The notes under the pieces: generated by a model
The model's input: only the letters and a program-made list of their open reading frames with translations
Database searches by the model: none
Told to the model about the DNA's origin: nothing
Position numbers and translations under genes: made by a program
Assembly (NCBI GenBank): GCA_014859225.1
Contig: JACUUP010000005.1
Span: 1-32,495 of the forward strand
Source of the DNA: Candidatus Aerophobota bacterium
GTDB taxonomy: Bacteria > Aerophobota > Aerophobia > Aerophobales > B3-G15
Direction of reading: 5' to 3'
Length of the DNA: 32,495 nucleotides
Shown: positions 16,910-26,177 of the stretch, piece after piece
Layout of the letters: the number at the start of each line of letters is the position of its first letter
Position numbering within the stretch: the first letter of the stretch is position 1

Positions 16910-18184
16910 ATGCTTAAGAAAGTGGTATTTGTTTTAATTTTGGGCTTTTTGTTGGGTGGAATCTGTGCAACCAGCTTCGCTCAAAAGACTGTAACCGTAC
17001 TTGGTGTATGGGGAGGTGAAGAAAGAGACGCTTTTTTGAAGACACTGGAGCCTTTTGAGGCCGCAACCGGAATTAAAGTTGAGTTTACCGGAACACGCGA
17101 TCTTCCGGCAGTGCTTACCACAAGAGTGGCGGCGGGTAATCCTCCAGATATCTCTGTTCTGCCCAATCCGGGTCAGATGCAGGAGCTTGCTAAAATAGGG
17201 GTACTTGTTGAGGTTGGCAAATTTTTAGATGTTGGTAAGCTGGGAAAAGAATACGCTGAAACCTGGATTAACCTGGGAAGTTTTAAAGGGAAGTTGTATG
17301 CTATCTTTCTCTCAGCAGACCTGAAGAGCCTTGTCTGGTATAGTCCTGAAACTTTTGCAGATGCAGGGTATGCCGTACCTACAAGCTGGGATGAACTAAT
17401 CGCTCTTTCTGATAAGATAGCTAATCAGGGTAAAAGTCCCTGGTCTATTGGTCTTGAATCCGGTGCTGCAAGTGGTTGGCCTGGAACTGACTGGATTGAA
17501 GACATTATGCTTAGAATAACTTCTCCAGAGGTTTATGATAAGTGGGTTAACCACGAGATACCCTGGACAGATGCGGTAATAAAACGTGCCTGGCAGCTTT
17601 TTGGTGACATTGTGCGAAACGAGAAATATGTGTATGGAGGAGTGGCAACTGCACTGACCGCTAACTTTGGTGAGGCTCCAAATTTGCTTTTCACAACACC
17701 ACCCAGGGCTTATATGCACAAGCAGGCTACATTTATTAAAAGCTTTATCCTCAGATACAATCCTGAGCTTGTTCCGGGCAAGGACTTTAGTTTCTTCCCC
17801 TTTCCATCCATTGATGCAAAATACGGAACTCCTGCTCTGGGAGCGGCTGATATGTTTGCCATGTTCAATGATACTCCGGAGGCAAGGGCTCTTATGCGCT
17901 ATCTGGTAACTGCAGGTGCTCAGGAAATTTGGGTTGCTCAACTGGGGAAACTTTCAGCTAACAGGAGGGTGAATCCCAATGCCTATCCTGATGACCTTAC
18001 AAGAAAAGCTGCTGACATACTATCTACCGCTCCAACATTTCGTTTTGATGCTTCTGACCTTATGCCTGCTGCTGTAGGCTCTGGCTCTTTCTGGACGGGC
18101 ATACTTGACTATGTAGGTGGTGAGGACCTTGATTCTGTCCTGAGAAGGATTGAGGCGACTGCTGTTGAAGCCTATAAGGGATAA
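16910..18184 (+). CDS. Carbohydrate ABC transporter substrate-binding protein (alpha-glucoside type)
   Basis: Signal peptide MLKKVVFVLILGFLLGGICATSFAQ; family 1 solute-binding features (VLGVWGGEERDAFLKTLEPFEAATGIKVEFTG, AAGNPPDISVLPNPGQM). Confidence 0.9.
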   Translation: MLKKVVFVLILGFLLGGICATSFAQKTVTVLGVWGGEERDAFLKTLEPFEAATGIKVEFTGTRDLPAVLTTRVAAGNPPDISVLPNPGQMQELAKIGVLVEVGKFLDVGKLGKEYAETWINLGSFKGKLYAIFLSADLKSLVWYSPETFADAGYAVPTSWDELIALSDKIANQGKSPWSIGLESGAASGWPGTDWIEDIMLRITSPEVYDKWVNHEIPWTDAVIKRAWQLFGDIVRNEKYVYGGVATALTANFGEAPNLLFTTPPRAYMHKQATFIKSFILRYNPELVPGKDFSFFPFPSIDAKYGTPALGAADMFAMFNDTPEARALMRYLVTAGAQEIWVAQLGKLSANRRVNPNAYPDDLTRKAADILSTAPTFRFDASDLMPAAVGSGSFWTGILDYVGGEDLDSVLRRIEATAVEAYKG

Positions 18185-18211
18185 GGTTAAACAAAAAGGT
18201 TTGCCCTGCTC

Positions 18212-18248
18212 ACTTCTTCCCTCTCCCCAATGGGGAGAGGGAAGAAGT
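18212..18248 (+). terminator. 17-bp perfect stem hairpin between binding protein and permease genes
   Basis: ACTTCTTCCCTCTCCCC-aat-GGGGAGAGGGAAGAAGT followed by TTTAAT. Confidence 0.6.
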
Positions 18249-18261
18249 TTAATACGATAAA

Positions 18262-19125
18262 ATGCAAACAAAAAAGACAACACCCTGGCTATACCTTGCA
18301 CCAGCTTTGCTGGTGCTTGGTTTTTTTCTTGTTTACCCTTCCATTCACACTTTTTATCTTTCTTTTTTTGATAGAGGCTCCGTCAGGTGGGTAGGACTGG
18401 AAAATTACCTCCATGCCTTTACAAACCTGGTTATGCTAACAGCATTTGGCAACAATGCTTTATGGGTGGCAGTTTTTACCACAGCAACTGTATTTCTGGG
18501 ACTTATCCTTGCGGTTCTTTTTGACCGGGTAAAGTATGAGATCATTGTCAAATCTATAATCTTTATGCATATGGCTATATCTTTCGTTAGTGCAAGTGTA
18601 ATATGGAAGTTTGTGTATGCTTTCAGACCCGCAGGAGCCTCTCAAATTGGAATCCTTAATGCTGCGCTTGAGTTATTTCATCTTCCCCCTGTTCCTTGGT
18701 TGATTGAAAGGCCCTGGATTAATAATTTGTGTCTTATAGCTGTTGGGGTGTGGGTTTGGACTGGATTTTGTATGGTTGTGCTATCAGCATCCTATAAAAG
18801 TATTCCCAAACAATTCTTAGAAGCAGCTCGAGTTGATGGAGCCGGGGAATGGATAATCTTCCGCAAGGTTATTTTTCCTTTACTTATGCCGACAGTTACT
18901 GTTCTTGCCACCACCATGGTAATTTTTGTGCTCAAGGTGTTTGACATTGTTTATGTTATGACCAATGGTAACTTTGGTACCGAAGTTATTGCCAATCGTA
19001 TGTATAAGGAGATGTTCCAGTTTAGAAACTTTGGTAGGTCAAGTGCTATCGCTGTGGTTTTGCTCCTTTTTGTTCTTCCAATGATGCTTCTTAATCTGCG
19101 CCGTTTTAAAAAGGAGGGGATGTGA
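18262..19125 (+). CDS. Sugar ABC transporter permease (MalF-like)
   Basis: Polytopic; EAA loop KSIPKQFLEAARVDGAGEWIIFRKVIFPLLMPT. Confidence 0.92.
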   Translation: MQTKKTTPWLYLAPALLVLGFFLVYPSIHTFYLSFFDRGSVRWVGLENYLHAFTNLVMLTAFGNNALWVAVFTTATVFLGLILAVLFDRVKYEIIVKSIIFMHMAISFVSASVIWKFVYAFRPAGASQIGILNAALELFHLPPVPWLIERPWINNLCLIAVGVWVWTGFCMVVLSASYKSIPKQFLEAARVDGAGEWIIFRKVIFPLLMPTVTVLATTMVIFVLKVFDIVYVMTNGNFGTEVIANRMYKEMFQFRNFGRSSAIAVVLLLFVLPMMLLNLRRFKKEGM

Positions 19126-19985
19126 TGACAGAAAGGATGAATAAAGTCCTGTCACGTGGACTTTTACACACCTTCATCATTTTTATTGCCATTTTGTGGC
19201 TTGTTCCAACGATTGGTATTCTAATAACATCTTTCAGACCGGCTCAGGATGTGGCAAGTAGTGGCTGGTGGACAGTAGTTGGAAACATATTTAATCAAAC
19301 CCAGTTTACCTTAAGAAATTACAGAATAGTCTTAAGTCGTCTTGGTATAGGAAGAGCTTTTTTAAACAGTTTCACCATAACCATTCCTTCTACTATAATA
19401 CCACTTGCAATAGCGCTCTTTGCCGCTTATGCTCTTGCCTGGATGAGGTTTTTCGCCCGCACGTATATCTTTATGATTATGATAGCACTCCTGGTGGTTC
19501 CCCTTCAAATGACTTTTATTCCAATTTTGCGGATTTTTAACAGGTCAAATCTTGCTGGAACATTTCCTGGCATCTGGTTAGCCCACAGTGGCTATGGACT
19601 TCCCCTTGCCGTATATATGCTGTATAATTTCGTCTCAGGGCTGCCAAAGGAGATTTTTGATTCTGCTTCTATAGATGGTGCATCTACATTTCATATTTTC
19701 CTGCGTATCGTGCTTCCACTTTCTGTGCCGATTATTGCCTCTCTTATCATTTTTCAGTTCCTGTGGGTGTGGAATGACCTTCTGGTTGCACTTATCTACC
19801 TTGGGGGAACGCCGGATGTAGCACCTATAACGGTTCAGATAAGTAGTCTGGTTGGCTCTTATGGTCAGGATTGGGAACTTCTTACTGCAGCAGTATTTAT
19901 CTCTATTGTTCCTTCTCTTCTTATATTTTTTGGGTTGCAGCGTTATTTTGTGCGGGGAATATTAGCAGGCTCAATTAAGGGCTGA
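19122..19985 (+). CDS. Sugar ABC transporter permease (MalG-like)
   Basis: Polytopic; EAA loop SGLPKEIFDSASIDGASTFHIFLRIVLPLSVPI; overlaps previous gene by 4 nt. Confidence 0.92.
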   Translation: MMTERMNKVLSRGLLHTFIIFIAILWLVPTIGILITSFRPAQDVASSGWWTVVGNIFNQTQFTLRNYRIVLSRLGIGRAFLNSFTITIPSTIIPLAIALFAAYALAWMRFFARTYIFMIMIALLVVPLQMTFIPILRIFNRSNLAGTFPGIWLAHSGYGLPLAVYMLYNFVSGLPKEIFDSASIDGASTFHIFLRIVLPLSVPIIASLIIFQFLWVWNDLLVALIYLGGTPDVAPITVQISSLVGSYGQDWELLTAAVFISIVPSLLIFFGLQRYFVRGILAGSIKG

Positions 19986-20050
19986 ATAAATCAGGGGAAC
20001 TCTCGCCATCTTAAAATTTTTTACCAGTTGATATAATTAATAGGGGAGTT

Positions 20051-21988
20051 TTGCAGATGATGAGTTTGAACAAGATAAATTATGGCTTTTTTACAGACTA
20101 CGATATATATCTTTTTAAACAGGGAAATCACTTCAGACTTTACGACAAACTTGGCTCTCATATAATAAAAAATAAAAATGGGAAAAGGCAAGGAACATAC
20201 TTTTCGCTATGGGCTCCAAATGCAAAGAAGGTCTCACTAATAGGTGATTTTAACGGGTGGGATGCAGATACCCATCCCTTACATTTAAGAGAAGATGAAT
20301 CCGGTATATGGGAAGGATTTATCCCTGATGTTGGGGAAGGTGCAGTTTATAAATACCATATAAATTCCAGGCTTGGAGACTACCGGGTTGATAAAGGTGA
20401 CCCTTTTGCATTTTACTGGGAGCTTTCCCCTAAAACAGCATCTATTGTATGGGACCTGAATGATTATGCATGGAAAGATTGCCAGTGGATGGAAAAAAGA
20501 CATAAGTATAACGCTCTCAGCTCCCCTATCTCTATATATGAGGTTCATCCTGGTTCCTGGATGAGGGTTCCTGAGGAAAACGGCAGATTCCTTACCTATA
20601 GAGAAATAGCACATAAACTGACAGATTATGTGAAAAAGATGGGGTTTACCCATGTTGAATTTCTCCCTCTGATGGAGCATCCCTTTTATGGTTCCTGGGG
20701 TTACCAGGTTTTAGGTTACTTTGCACCGACAAGTCGCTATGGCACGCCCCAGGATTTTATGTATCTTGTTGATTACCTGCATCAAAATGAAATAGGCGTT
20801 ATCCTTGACTGGGTTCCTTCTCATTTTCCCGATAATGAACACGGGCTTGTTTTCTTTGATGGGACCCATCTTTATGAACATGCAGACCCGAGAAAGGGAT
20901 TTCACCCTGATTGGAATAGCTATATTTTCAACTATGGCAGATGCGAGGTTAAAAACTTTTTATTGAGCAACGCTATTTTCTGGCTGGATAAATATCATAT
21001 AGATGTGCTCAGAGTAGATGCAGTGGCTTCAATGCTTTATCTTGATTATTCAAGAGGTGAAGGTGAGTGGATACCGAATGAGTATGGAGGAAGAGAGAAT
21101 ATAGAGGCAATTAGTTTTTTAAGAAAATTTAATGAAGCCGTTTACAAAGAGTTCCCGGATGTCCAGACCATAGCCGAGGAATCAACATCCTGGCCAATGG
21201 TTTCAAAACCTGGATATACAGGAGGACTTGGTTTCGGCATGAAGTGGAACATGGGTTGGATGCACGATACACTTTTGTATTTCAGGCGAGCCCCAGTCCA
21301 CCGTAAATATCATCACGATGAGCTTACTTTCAGTATGTGGTATGCTTTTTGTGAAAATTTTATTCTTTCTCTGTCACACGACGAGGTGGTTTATGGAAAA
21401 GGTGCTTTGCTTGAGAAAATGCCAGGAGATGACTGGCAAAAGTTTGCTAACTTACGCCTGCTCTATGGTTATATGTTCGCTCATCCCGGGAAAAAACTTC
21501 TTTTCATGGGAGGGGAGTTTGGACAAAGAAAAGAGTGGAATCATGAGGAAAGTCTGGATTGGCATCTTGTTCAGTATAAATCACACCAGGGCGTTCAGCG
21601 ATGGGTACAAGATTTAAATGAGTTGTATAAGAAAGAAGTATGTTTGCATGAACTTGATTTTGAACAGACAGGGTTTGAATGGATAGATGTTGGCGATTGG
21701 GAAAATAGCATTGTATCATTCTTGAGAAAAGGGAAATCTACAAAAGATACTATACTCGTTGTCTGCAATTTTACACCGGTTCTGCGCCATAATTACCGAA
21801 TTGGAGTTCCAGGAGGTGGTTTCTGGAAGGAAATGCTGAATAGCGATGCTGAAGAATACGGAGGGAGTGGACAGGGAAATATGGGGGGGGTTGAGGCTAC
21901 ACAGGCTCCTTTTCATAGCAGGCGTTATTCTCTTTCTTTAACCTTACCGCCCCTCAGTGTGATATTTGTAAAAGGAGAAAATCATTGA
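20051..21988 (+). CDS. glgB: 1,4-alpha-glucan branching enzyme
   Basis: GTYFSLWAPNAKKVSLIGDFNGWD, VEFLPLMEHPFYGSWGYQVLGYFAPTSRYGTP, DVLRVDAVASMLYLDYSR, LSLSHDEVVYGKG. Confidence 0.95.
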   Translation: MQMMSLNKINYGFFTDYDIYLFKQGNHFRLYDKLGSHIIKNKNGKRQGTYFSLWAPNAKKVSLIGDFNGWDADTHPLHLREDESGIWEGFIPDVGEGAVYKYHINSRLGDYRVDKGDPFAFYWELSPKTASIVWDLNDYAWKDCQWMEKRHKYNALSSPISIYEVHPGSWMRVPEENGRFLTYREIAHKLTDYVKKMGFTHVEFLPLMEHPFYGSWGYQVLGYFAPTSRYGTPQDFMYLVDYLHQNEIGVILDWVPSHFPDNEHGLVFFDGTHLYEHADPRKGFHPDWNSYIFNYGRCEVKNFLLSNAIFWLDKYHIDVLRVDAVASMLYLDYSRGEGEWIPNEYGGRENIEAISFLRKFNEAVYKEFPDVQTIAEESTSWPMVSKPGYTGGLGFGMKWNMGWMHDTLLYFRRAPVHRKYHHDELTFSMWYAFCENFILSLSHDEVVYGKGALLEKMPGDDWQKFANLRLLYGYMFAHPGKKLLFMGGEFGQRKEWNHEESLDWHLVQYKSHQGVQRWVQDLNELYKKEVCLHELDFEQTGFEWIDVGDWENSIVSFLRKGKSTKDTILVVCNFTPVLRHNYRIGVPGGGFWKEMLNSDAEEYGGSGQGNMGGVEATQAPFHSRRYSLSLTLPPLSVIFVKGENH

Positions 21989-23241
21989 ATAGGAAAATCG
22001 TGCACATTGAAGATTACAAGAAATTCGTTGGCATGGAAACAGTTGAGCGTGTTAAAGAAAAAGCAAAACTACTTCAAGGCTTACGTGTAGCTCATGTGAA
22101 TTCAACTTTTTATGGGGGAGGCGTGGTAGAGATTTTATCCCCGTTAGTTTTATTGATGAATAGCGTGGGTATAAATACCGAATGGAGGGTTATACAAGGG
22201 AGCCCTGATTTTTTTGGTGTGACCAAGAAGATGCATAATGCACTGCAGGGTGGAAAAATTAATCTGGGGAAAAGAAAAAAACAAATTTATGAGGATGTGG
22301 TGTATCAGAATGCAATTAGAAATCATCTGGACCACGATATTGTGGTTATACACGACCCCCAACCATTACCTATGATTAACCATTATCGGAAAAAAGGGCC
22401 CTGGGTTTGGCGCTGTCATGTTGACCTTTCCCATCCCAATCCTGTGCTCTGGGAGTACCTGAAACCCTTTATAGAAAAATACGATGCTGCTGTTTTCAGC
22501 CTCAAAGAATACGCAAAACCACTGAAAATACCCCAGGTATTTATTATGCCTGCCATAGACCCGTTTTGTATTAAAAATAAGCGCTTGACGGAGCGGGAAG
22601 TGAAAGAGCGTCTTGAACATTACGAAATTCCGACACATCGCCCGCTGGTTGTCCAGATATCCCGTTTTGACCGCTGGAAAGACCCCTTAGGAGTAATTCG
22701 GGCATTTAAGATAGCAAGCAAAAAGATAGATGCTACGTTGGTACTGCTGGGTAATATTGCTATAGATGACCCGGAGGGTGAAAAGGTTTATGATTCGCTG
22801 CTTGAGGCACGAAGTGAAAAAATAGTTATCATCAGTCGTGAAGATACAGCTTTAGTAAATGCTCTTCAGAGTCGGGCGGCTGTAGTTTTGCAAAAATCAA
22901 TCCGGGAAGGATTTGGCTTAACCGTTGCTGAGGCAATGTGGAAGGGAACAGCGGTCATTGGAGGAAATGTGGGTGGCATTCGCTATCAAATTGAGGATGG
23001 CGTGAATGGTTTTTTAGTCTCATCAGTTAAACAGGCATCAGAAAGAATTGTGCAGTTGGTCAAAGATGAAAAGTTGCGCCATAGCATGGGAGAAAGGGCC
23101 CGGGAAACTGTGAAAAAAAAGTTTCTGATTATACACTCTCTTGAGAAGTATCTTGATTTTTTTAACGCTTTTGAAACGAATTACAAATTGAACTGCTCCG
23201 TCCTTGAAGATTCTTATCTTGAGCAATCGTGCTCAAACTAA
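21985..23241 (+). CDS. treT: Trehalose glycosyltransferring synthase-like GT4 glycosyltransferase (TreT)
   Basis: VAHVNSTFYGGGVVEILSPLVLLMNSVGINTEWRVIQG, HDPQPLPMI, WRCHVDLSHPN, SRFDRWKDPLGVI, REGFGLTVAEAMWKGTAVIGG match the TreT pattern. Confidence 0.85.
   Translation: MNRKIVHIEDYKKFVGMETVERVKEKAKLLQGLRVAHVNSTFYGGGVVEILSPLVLLMNSVGINTEWRVIQGSPDFFGVTKKMHNALQGGKINLGKRKKQIYEDVVYQNAIRNHLDHDIVVIHDPQPLPMINHYRKKGPWVWRCHVDLSHPNPVLWEYLKPFIEKYDAAVFSLKEYAKPLKIPQVFIMPAIDPFCIKNKRLTEREVKERLEHYEIPTHRPLVVQISRFDRWKDPLGVIRAFKIASKKIDATLVLLGNIAIDDPEGEKVYDSLLEARSEKIVIISREDTALVNALQSRAAVVLQKSIREGFGLTVAEAMWKGTAVIGGNVGGIRYQIEDGVNGFLVSSVKQASERIVQLVKDEKLRHSMGERARETVKKKFLIIHSLEKYLDFFNAFETNYKLNCSVLEDSYLEQSCSN
23219..23236. 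terminator. Short dyad at the convergent treT/otsAB ends
   Basis: TTGAGCA-atcg-TGCTCAA, 7-bp stem, 4-nt loop, just inside both 3' ends. Confidence 0.4.
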
Positions 23242-25412
23242 GCCGACGATAATTCGCTCAACAGTAATCTTGCCTCCTGGAAAGAATCAATGTTAAATTT
23301 AGCCTTAGAAGAGCCTAAGCCAACCTTAATTGAATAGGCAAACTCGGGAAGGATGGCAAAAGTATCCTCATCCGTGAGGTCGTCGCCCATTGTTAGAATA
23401 AAGTCCCATTCTTTATTTGAAACCCATTTCATGGCTGCTCTTCCCTTGTTTGTTCCCGCATTTTTAATTTCAATTATTTTATTTCCCTTTAAAACTCCCA
23501 GGTTAAGATGGGTCGTAAGGTGCAGAAGTGTTGTTTCAAGTTCCTGTATTCGTACCCGGGCAAGTTCTGGGTCTACTTTTCTATAGTGAAAAACAAGAGA
23601 AAAGTCTTTATCTTCATAGAAAGAACCAGGTGTTCTATCCATGTATTGCTCTAAGATAGGCCGGATTTCTTCTTTCCAGTCGTTTTGCATAACCTCTATG
23701 GTTTCCCATTGCCCTCCCTTTTCTTTAATCCATACACCATGCTCAGCAATTAATGCACAATGTATGCTGCCAAACCACCCATCAAGGGTATCTTTATCCC
23801 GTCCACTTACAATTACCACTTCATTTCCCCTTTTTTTGGCAATGTCTTTCAGCACTCTCAAAAGCTCATCATCAGGTCGTGCCCTTCCAGGCTTATCTGC
23901 AAAAGGGACGAGAGTACCATCGTAGTCTAACAAAAACAGATGTTTTTTACTCTTAAAATAATCATTTACAAGCTGTTTTCTTACTGAAGAGGTTAGTTTT
24001 TTTGCGCGAAATTCTTCCTGAAGTTTTTTGGCGTGCAACAAAACATTTATGAAATCCTGTGCCCATTTTGTTATATTGTATCTATTCAGTCTTTTTTGCA
24101 GCATCCTGTTACGCTCTATTTGCTCTTCATGGGGCATGGTTAGCGCTTTTTGTAGAGCTTGAGCTATTTCTTCTTTATCGTTGGGATTTACGATAAGTGC
24201 TTCTCCTAATTCCTTTGCCGCCCCTGCCATCTCACTTAAGATTAATATACCTTTGCCATCGGTTTTAGCTGCAATGAATTCTTTAGCTATCAGGTTCATT
24301 CCATCTCTCAGTGGGGTAATCAGGGCAAAATCAGCGACATTGTACAGGGCTACAAGTTCATGAAAGGGGAGTGAGCGATATAGATACCAGATAGGCATCC
24401 AGTCAATTGTGCCGTAGCGTCCATTTATCCTGCCGATAAGCTCATCCAGTTGTTTTTTTAAAAGTCCATAATGTTCTACCCTGGTGCGAGAGGGAACTGC
24501 TACCAGGATAAGAGTTACTTTGTTTTGGTATTGCGGATTTCTGCTTAAAAAAAGGTCAAAGGCTTGCAGCCTTTGCAGTATACCTTTCGTGTAATCCAAC
24601 CTATCAACTGATAAAATTATTTTATGTTTCCCCACCTTTTTGTTGATTTTACTAATCTCTTTTTGTACTTTTTGCTCCTTTGCCGCACTGGCAAATTTTT
24701 CGTAATCTATTCCCATGGGAAAGGCATCCACTTTTACTATTCGGTCTTCAATAACCATTTCTCCCAGGTCGTGCTCGTAGCCCAATATATGGAGGGTGCT
24801 TTCCAGAAAGTGGTGTGCGTAATCATAGGTATGAAAACCCACAAGGTCCGCTCCTAAAAGACCCTGCAGGATTTCTTCGCGCCAGGGGAGGAGACGAAAT
24901 ATTTCAAAGGAAGGAAAAGGTATGTGTAGAAAAAATCCTATGGTGGTAGCGGGTAGCTTCTTTCTTATAAGTTCTGGTAGAAGCATCAAATGATAATCAT
25001 GAATCCAGATTTTATCATCTGGGTCAGCAATTTTGCTCACTGCTGCACAGAAACTCTCATTTACTTTTACATATGCCTTCCAAAAAGCTTCCTTATAGAC
25101 TGTATAGGAAGGAAAGTAATGAAAGAGAGGCCAGATGGTCTTGTTGGAAAAACCATAATAATAGTTTTCAATTTGATTTTTAGAAAGAAAAACCGGATAA
25201 CAACTCTTTGATACTAAATTTTCCTCAACCTCTTTTTCTTTTACCTTTTCTCGAGTGATACCTGGCCATCCTATCCACATACTCCGGTGAGATTGTTGAA
25301 ACGAGCTCAATCCTGTAGCTAAGCCGCCTACACTTTGCTTAAAATGTAGCTTGCCTTCTTTTTTGCTTGCGCTAACCGGCAACCGGTTGGAAACTATCAG
25401 TAATTTGCTCAT
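23238..25412 (-). CDS. Fused trehalose-6-phosphate synthase / trehalose-6-phosphatase (OtsA-OtsB)
   Basis: OtsA domain (SNRLPV, VGGLATGL, WIHDYHLMLLPELIR, VDRLDYTKGI, LRDGMNLIAKEF) followed by HAD phosphatase (LFLLDYDGTLVPFADKP, IVSGRDKDTL, MGDDLTDEDTF). Confidence 0.95.
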   Translation of the reverse strand: MSKLLIVSNRLPVSASKKEGKLHFKQSVGGLATGLSSFQQSHRSMWIGWPGITREKVKEKEVEENLVSKSCYPVFLSKNQIENYYYGFSNKTIWPLFHYFPSYTVYKEAFWKAYVKVNESFCAAVSKIADPDDKIWIHDYHLMLLPELIRKKLPATTIGFFLHIPFPSFEIFRLLPWREEILQGLLGADLVGFHTYDYAHHFLESTLHILGYEHDLGEMVIEDRIVKVDAFPMGIDYEKFASAAKEQKVQKEISKINKKVGKHKIILSVDRLDYTKGILQRLQAFDLFLSRNPQYQNKVTLILVAVPSRTRVEHYGLLKKQLDELIGRINGRYGTIDWMPIWYLYRSLPFHELVALYNVADFALITPLRDGMNLIAKEFIAAKTDGKGILILSEMAGAAKELGEALIVNPNDKEEIAQALQKALTMPHEEQIERNRMLQKRLNRYNITKWAQDFINVLLHAKKLQEEFRAKKLTSSVRKQLVNDYFKSKKHLFLLDYDGTLVPFADKPGRARPDDELLRVLKDIAKKRGNEVVIVSGRDKDTLDGWFGSIHCALIAEHGVWIKEKGGQWETIEVMQNDWKEEIRPILEQYMDRTPGSFYEDKDFSLVFHYRKVDPELARVRIQELETTLLHLTTHLNLGVLKGNKIIEIKNAGTNKGRAAMKWVSNKEWDFILTMGDDLTDEDTFAILPEFAYSIKVGLGSSKAKFNIDSFQEARLLLSELSSA

Positions 25413-25431
25413 TGGCTACCCCCTTCTTTTC

Positions 25432-25460
25432 ATTATAAGGCTAATGACATCTGAAGTCAA
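25432..25460 (-). promoter_or_regulatory. Putative sigma70-type promoter for otsAB
   Basis: On - strand TTGACT (25460-25455), 17-bp spacer, TATAAT (25437-25432). Confidence 0.65.
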
Positions 25461-25468
25461 TTTTCACT

Positions 25469-25496
25469 TTGACAGCTTGTAGTTTTATGTTACAAT
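25469..25496 (+). promoter_or_regulatory. Putative sigma70-type promoter for pcm operon
   Basis: TTGACA (25469-25474), 16-bp spacer, TACAAT (25491-25496). Confidence 0.65.
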
Positions 25497-25514
25497 AAAA
25501 ACATACAAGAAGGG

Positions 25515-26177
25515 ATGGAAGAGTGGATGGATTTTAAGAAGCAGCGAGAGGAGATGGTAAAAAGACAGCTTATACCACGGGGGATTACCGATAGAGAAGT
25601 TTTAGATGCTTTTCTTCGCATAGAAAGGGAAAGATTTATTCCTGATTCTGTAAGAGAAGATGCCTATAAAGATTTTCCTCTTCCCATTGGTGAAGGACAG
25701 ACAATCTCGCAACCATACATGGTTGCTTTAATGACTCAGTGTTTAAGATTGACAGGCAAAGAGAAAGTTTTAGAGATTGGTACCGGCTCTGGCTACCAGG
25801 CAGCTATTCTATCTTTTTTGAGTCGGGAAGTTTACAGTATAGAGAGAATATTTTCTCTGGCTGAGAAGGTAAAAAAGCTTTTAAAACAGTTAAATTATAA
25901 CAATGTAAAAGTTTTTATTGGTAATGGGACCTTAGGGTTACAAGAATATGCCCCCTATGACCGGATACTGGTCAGCGCTGGAGCAAAGGATGTTCCTCCA
26001 CCATTGGTTGAACAACTTGGCGAGGGAGGAATAATGGTTATACCTGTAGGCTCTGCTTATTCTCAGGAGTTAATCGTGGTAGAGAAAAAAGATGGTAAAG
26101 TCTCATCAAAAGTAGTGGAAAGATGTGTATTCGTTCCTTTAATTGGTCAGTATGGCTGGGAGGAAAAAGGTGAATAG
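25515..26177 (+). CDS. pcm: Protein-L-isoaspartate O-methyltransferase
   Basis: REDAYKDFPLPIGEGQTISQPYMVALMTQCL, VLEIGTGSGYQAAILS, APYDRILVSAGAKDVPPPLVEQLGEGGIMVIPVG. Confidence 0.95.
   Translation: MEEWMDFKKQREEMVKRQLIPRGITDREVLDAFLRIERERFIPDSVREDAYKDFPLPIGEGQTISQPYMVALMTQCLRLTGKEKVLEIGTGSGYQAAILSFLSREVYSIERIFSLAEKVKKLLKQLNYNNVKVFIGNGTLGLQEYAPYDRILVSAGAKDVPPPLVEQLGEGGIMVIPVGSAYSQELIVVEKKDGKVSSKVVERCVFVPLIGQYGWEEKGE

Noticed and set aside
17396-17941. 181-aa ORF on the - strand
   Set aside because: Antisense to the substrate-binding protein gene; likely a codon-bias shadow ORF.
20020-20036. Promoter immediately upstream of glgB (TATAAT at about 20032)
   Set aside because: -10 like sequence present, but the matching -35 (TCTTAA) is weak; not enough to call.
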